Shown one piece after another: positions 5,950-8,714 of a stretch of 8,714 nt of DNA. A program made the position numbers and the translations under genes. The notes below the pieces were generated by a model. It did not search any database. It was not told the origin of the DNA and saw nothing but the letters and a program-made list of their open reading frames with translations. Source of the stretch: Prevotella sp. CAG:1031 (GTDB lineage Bacteria; Bacteroidota; Bacteroidia; Bacteroidales; Muribaculaceae); the NCBI GenBank assembly GCA_000431215.1, contig HF985554.1:1-8714 (forward strand), in the 5' to 3' direction. Each line of letters starts with the position of its first letter. Positions within the stretch are counted from its first letter, which is position 1.

Positions 5950-5973
5950 GGACGCGATGAATCGCGTCCCTAC
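5950..5973 (-). repeat. REP-like GTAG-footed hairpin, copy 4 (inverted)
   Basis: On the minus strand GTAG occupies 5973 to 5970, followed by a 9-bp stem (GGACGCGAT at 5950-5958 with ATCGCGTCC at 5961-5969). With the element at 5892 it makes an inverted pair with a 34-bp spacer, both sharing GTAGGGACG. The arrangement, plus-strand foot then minus-strand foot, is the same as in the 117/350 pair beside the transposase. Confidence 0.7.
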
Positions 5974-6155
5974 GCCCGGACGATTTCAGATATCGATTTT
6001 GCCCAGCCACGCATCATTATCTTTCCGTGCCAAAAAAGCTAAAAAACAAAAAATGTGTTGTGAAACATATTTTTGAAATGGCGTTCTTTCACGAAAAATG
6101 CGTATTTTGCCGTCGATTCTTAGCGTCTGCCTTCAGTTGGCCGCTTATTATTATC
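5974..6155. other. A/T-rich upstream region of the EF-G2 gene
   Basis: This is the second part of the 311-bp gap between the TPR gene and the EF-G2 gene; the first part holds the REP-like pair. It contains no gene. It becomes A-rich from about 6031 and carries a wide inverted repeat, GTGAAA at 6060-6065 and TTTCAC at 6087-6092. A possible -7 element TATTTTG sits at 6103-6109. I find no matching TTTG at the right distance upstream, as might be expected if an activator is needed. A start near 6115 would give a leader of about 65 nt. Confidence 0.4.
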
Positions 6156-6176
6156 ATGAAACTTACTAAAAGCTAA
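6156..6176 (+). CDS. Possible leader minicistron (6 codons)
   Basis: An ATG at 6156 opens a six-codon frame, MKLTKS, closed by TAA at 6174-6176 with a second in-frame TAA directly after. Only four bases separate its first stop from the EF-G2 gene ATG at 6181, and the frames differ. Such spacing would allow termination-reinitiation coupling. It is too short to be supported by coding statistics and may be chance in an A/T-rich leader. Confidence 0.25.
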   Translation: MKLTKS

Positions 6177-6180
6177 TAAC

Positions 6181-8337
6181 ATGAAGATTTACAAAACTAA
6201 CGAGATTAAAAACATTGCCCTGCTCGGTAGCAAGGGCTCGGGAAAAACCACACTCGCTGAGTCGATGCTCTTCGAGTGTGGAGTTATAAAACGTCGCGGC
6301 ACCATCGACCAGAAAAACACTGTCAGCGACTACTTCCCTGTTGAGAAGGAGTATGGCTACTCGGTTTTCTCGACAGTTTTTTATGCCGAATTCCTCAACA
6401 AAAAGCTTAACGTCATCGACTGCCCGGGAGCCGACGACTTCGTCGGAAGCGCCGTCACGGCCCTCAATATGACCGACACCGGCCTTATCGTTGTCAACGC
6501 CCAGTATGGCGTCGAGGTAGGCACCCAGAACATCTTCCGCACCGCCACCGGCCTCAACAAGCCCATCATCTTCGCCCTCAACCAGCTCGACGGCGAAAAG
6601 GCCGACTACGACAACGTCATGGAGCAGATGCGCGAGCACTTCGGCAGCCATATCGTGGCAATCCAGTATCCTATTGCCTGCGGTGAAGGCTTCAACGCCA
6701 TGATCGACGTGCTTCTGATGAAAAAATATTCGTGGGGTCCCGAAGGTGGCGTGCCCAAGATCGAAGAGATTCCGGCCGACCAGATGGAGCGCGCCAAAGA
6801 GCTCCACGCCGCCCTCGTCGAGGCTGCCGCCGAAAACGACGAGACGCTCATGGAGAAATTCTTCGACCAGGGAACCCTGACCGAAGACGAGATGCGCGAA
6901 GGAATCCGCAAAGGTCTCGTGGCCCGCTCGATCTATCCCGTCTTCTGCGTCAGCGCCGCCAAGGATATGGGCGTGCGCCGCATGATGGAATTCCTCGGCA
7001 ACGTCGTTCCCTTCGTTGAGGAAATGCCCGCTCCCGTCGACACCGCCGGCAACGAGGTGAAGCCCGACAGCAACGGCCCCGTTTCAATCTTCATGTTCAA
7101 GACAACCGTCGAACCCCACATCGGTGAGGTTTCATATTTCAAAGTAATGTCGGGAACGCTCAAGGCCGGCATGGATCTCGACAACGTCAGCCGCGGCTCG
7201 AAAGAGCGCCTCGCCCAGATTTTCTGCGTGTGCGGCCAGATCCGCAATCAGGTCGACGAGCTCTGCGCAGGCGACATAGGCGCCACCGTGAAACTCAAGG
7301 ATGTCCGCACCGGAAACACCCTCGACGAGAAAGGCTGCGAGATCGCTTTCGACTTCATCAAATATCCCGCTCCGAAATATATCCGCGCCATCCGCCCCGT
7401 CACCGAGAGCGACGCAGAGAAGCTCAACGTTATCCTGACCCGCATGCACGAGGAAGACCCGACATGGATCATCGAGCAGAGCCGCGAGCTCAAGCAGACC
7501 CTTCTCAAAGGTCAGGGCGAGTTCCACCTCCGCACTCTCAAATGGCGCGTCGAGAACAACGACAAGCTCCCCATTGTCTTCGAAGAGCAGCGAATCCCCT
7601 ACCGCGAGACCATCACCAAGGCATCGCGCGCCGACTACCGCCACAAGAAACAGTCGGGCGGCAGCGGACAGTTCGGCGAGGTTCATCTCATCATCGAGCC
7701 TTATACCGAAGGCATGCCCGAACCCGACACCTACAAGTTCGGCAATCAGGAATATAAGATGAGCGTCCGCGACAAGCAGGAGATTCCTCTCGACTGGGGC
7801 GGCAAACTCGTCATCTACAACTGCATCGTCGGCGGCGCCATCGACGCCCGCTTCATCCCCGCCATCGTCAAGGGCCTCATGGACCGCATGGAGCAGGGCC
7901 CGCTGACAGGCTCGTACGCCCGCGACGTGCGCGTCTGCATCTACGACGGCAAAATGCACCCGGTTGACTCGAACGAAATCTCGTTCCGTCTGGCCGCCCG
8001 CAACGCCTTCGGCGAAGCTTTCCGCAACGCCAACCCGAAAGTGCTCGAACCGATCTACGACGTCGAGGTGCTCGTTCCGGCCGACGTCATGGGCGATGTC
8101 ATGAGCGACCTTCAGGGACGCCGTGCCATCATCATGGGCATGGACAGCGACAGCGGCTTCCAGAAAATCAAAGCCCGTGTGCCTCTGGCCGAAATGGCAA
8201 GCTATTCGACAACCCTCAGCTCTATCACCGGCGGACGTTCGTCGTTCACACTGACCTTCGCCGGCTACGAGCTAGTTCCGGGCGACGTTCAGGAGAAACT
8301 TCTCAAAGCCTACGCTGAAAAACAGGCTGAAGAATAA
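6181..8337 (+). CDS. fusA2: EF-G paralogue, EF-G2 type, with degraded GTPase centre
   Basis: The 718-residue protein has all EF-G domains: a G domain (1-290), domain II (about 296-400), III (405-480), IV (480-615, with tip loop KQSGGSGQFGEVHL at 490-503) and V (622-705). EF-G drives tRNA-mRNA translocation. The GTPase motifs are unusual. The P-loop is GSKGSGKTT (16-24) and NQLD replaces NKxD (134-137). Switch I has EYGYS instead of ERGIT (57-61). DCPGADDF (80-87) puts Ala84 where EF-G has the catalytic His of DTPGHVDF. Bacteroides thetaiotaomicron EF-G2 is known to support translation without GTP hydrolysis, to be needed for gut colonisation and to be controlled by the carbon-starvation regulator Cur; this protein shows the same hallmarks. 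The housekeeping fusA should be elsewhere in the genome. The gene stands alone, ending 30 bp before a strong terminator. No Shine-Dalgarno is evident; the start is preceded by an A/T-rich leader. The fusA2 symbol is by analogy. Confidence 0.93.
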   Translation: MKIYKTNEIKNIALLGSKGSGKTTLAESMLFECGVIKRRGTIDQKNTVSDYFPVEKEYGYSVFSTVFYAEFLNKKLNVIDCPGADDFVGSAVTALNMTDTGLIVVNAQYGVEVGTQNIFRTATGLNKPIIFALNQLDGEKADYDNVMEQMREHFGSHIVAIQYPIACGEGFNAMIDVLLMKKYSWGPEGGVPKIEEIPADQMERAKELHAALVEAAAENDETLMEKFFDQGTLTEDEMREGIRKGLVARSIYPVFCVSAAKDMGVRRMMEFLGNVVPFVEEMPAPVDTAGNEVKPDSNGPVSIFMFKTTVEPHIGEVSYFKVMSGTLKAGMDLDNVSRGSKERLAQIFCVCGQIRNQVDELCAGDIGATVKLKDVRTGNTLDEKGCEIAFDFIKYPAPKYIRAIRPVTESDAEKLNVILTRMHEEDPTWIIEQSRELKQTLLKGQGEFHLRTLKWRVENNDKLPIVFEEQRIPYRETITKASRADYRHKKQSGGSGQFGEVHLIIEPYTEGMPEPDTYKFGNQEYKMSVRDKQEIPLDWGGKLVIYNCIVGGAIDARFIPAIVKGLMDRMEQGPLTGSYARDVRVCIYDGKMHPVDSNEISFRLAARNAFGEAFRNANPKVLEPIYDVEVLVPADVMGDVMSDLQGRRAIIMGMDSDSGFQKIKARVPLAEMASYSTTLSSITGGRSSFTLTFAGYELVPGDVQEKLLKAYAEKQAEE

Positions 8338-8366
8338 AGCTGTTTCATATAATACAAATTTATGGG

Positions 8367-8402
8367 AAGGAGCTGCTGCCGGTGAGGCAGCGGCTCCTTT
8401 TT
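8367..8402 (+). terminator. Intrinsic terminator of the EF-G2 gene
   Basis: A 12-bp stem, GGAGCTGCTGCC (8369-8380) with GGCAGCGGCTCC (8386-8397), closes a GGTGA loop and contains one wobble pair. AA on the 5' side can extend it by pairing with T8398-8399, and the run of T at 8398-8402 follows directly. This is a classic Rho-independent terminator 30 bp after the stop codon, separating the EF-G2 gene from the downstream gene. Confidence 0.9.
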
Positions 8403-8434
8403 CCTCCGCAATGCGGACAATTCACGTTCTGAAA

Positions 8435-8466
8435 TTTGCCTCAGTTCAAGCCTTTTGTTATCTTTG
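8435..8466 (+). promoter_or_regulatory. Promoter of the GH92 gene
   Basis: TTTG at 8435-8438 and TATCTTTG at 8459-8466 are separated by 20 nt. Both elements and the spacing are a perfect match to the Bacteroidota TTTG-N(19-21)-TAnnTTTG consensus. The start should fall near 8471, giving a leader of about 20 nt before the ATG at 8491. Confidence 0.8.
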
Positions 8467-8490
8467 CGGCTGAAATACCGAATTTTTGCC

Positions 8491-8714
8491 ATGAAAAAAC
8501 ATCTGCCCTTTATTGCTTTAGTTTTATCGGGCGCAGCCGCTGTTGCCGCGCCCCCTGCCGACCTGTCGAAATATGTCGACCCGTTTATCGGGACGGCTGA
8601 CCACGGCCACGTGTTCCTCGGCGCCAACGTTCCCTTCGGATTCATTCAGGCCGGCCCCTCACAGAGGGTGCAGGGCTGGGACTGGTGTTCGGGCTACCAC
8701 TACAGCGACTCCAT
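8491..8714 (+). CDS. GH92 family alpha-mannosidase, N-terminal part (truncated by window)
   Basis: Only the first 74 codons are present, as the right edge cuts the gene. The product begins with a signal peptide (MKKHLPFIALVLSGAAAVAA), so it is exported to the periplasm or cell surface. It continues directly into the GH92 N-terminal domain: YVDPFIGTADHGHVFLGANV (about 28-47), PFGFIQAGPS (48-57) and GWDWCSGYHYSDS (62-74). These are hallmark blocks of this calcium-dependent exo-mannosidase family, most members of which act on alpha-1,2, alpha-1,3 or related mannosides of yeast mannan and host N-glycans. The linkage specificity cannot be told from this fragment, and the catalytic carboxylates lie beyond the edge. 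It has its own promoter after the EF-G2 gene terminator. Whether it belongs to a polysaccharide utilisation locus depends on sequence to the right. Confidence 0.93.
   Translation, partial: MKKHLPFIALVLSGAAAVAAPPADLSKYVDPFIGTADHGHVFLGANVPFGFIQAGPSQRVQGWDWCSGYHYSDS

Noticed and set aside
6055..6067. parS-like half site GTGAAACA upstream of the EF-G2 gene
   Set aside because: The right half matches the TGTTTCACGTGAAACA consensus perfectly, but the preceding eight bases match at only about two positions, so there is no palindromic parS.
7132..7959. 275-residue antisense frame within the EF-G2 gene
   Set aside because: It is another shadow frame, rich in Ala, Asp and Val without domain signatures, opposite well-conserved EF-G domains II to IV.

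Overview
The window looks like a Bacteroidota chromosome, probably order Bacteroidales and perhaps a GC-rich gut lineage such as Muribaculaceae. Four things suggest this. Promoters have the TTTG / TAnnTTTG architecture of the Bacteroidota sigma factor. Shine-Dalgarno sequences are weak or absent. There is a diverged EF-G paralogue of the Bacteroides EF-G2 type, and a GH92 mannosidase begins at the right edge. The family assignment is an inference from motifs and composition; no database was searched.

Left part (1-898): a REP/RAYT locus. A Y1/HUH REP-associated tyrosine transposase on the minus strand (358-886) is split by a one-base frameshift in a run of five C. Two identical 27-bp GTAG-footed hairpins in inverted orientation (117-143 and 324-350) lie past its 3' end. 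A promoter pointing off the left edge sits at 1-28.

Minus-strand cluster (896-3770), in transcription order: a small MerR-type regulator, tsaB (tRNA t6A synthesis), parA, parB, and then the RAYT with only 9 bp between. The merR promoter has a perfect TAnnTTTG box so close to the ATG that the mRNA should be nearly leaderless. parA probably also has its own promoter in the 142-bp gap after tsaB.

Plus strand (3896-8714): divergent from merR is a secreted 657-residue TPR protein with two blocks of repeats separated by a non-TPR segment. A 311-bp gap follows, holding a second inverted pair of GTAG-footed hairpins and the leader of the next gene. That gene is a complete EF-G2-type factor (718 aa) whose GTPase motifs are degraded, with Ala where the catalytic His should be. 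A strong intrinsic terminator ends it. A textbook Bacteroidota promoter then starts a secreted GH92 alpha-mannosidase cut by the window edge.

The strongest candidates for a second look are the REP/RAYT family, seen as two inverted pairs about 5.5 kb apart plus a frameshifted transposase, and the leader of the EF-G2 gene, which has a six-codon upstream ORF ending 4 nt before the start codon. I see no phage, CRISPR, restriction or toxin-antitoxin system, and no clear undescribed multi-gene system.
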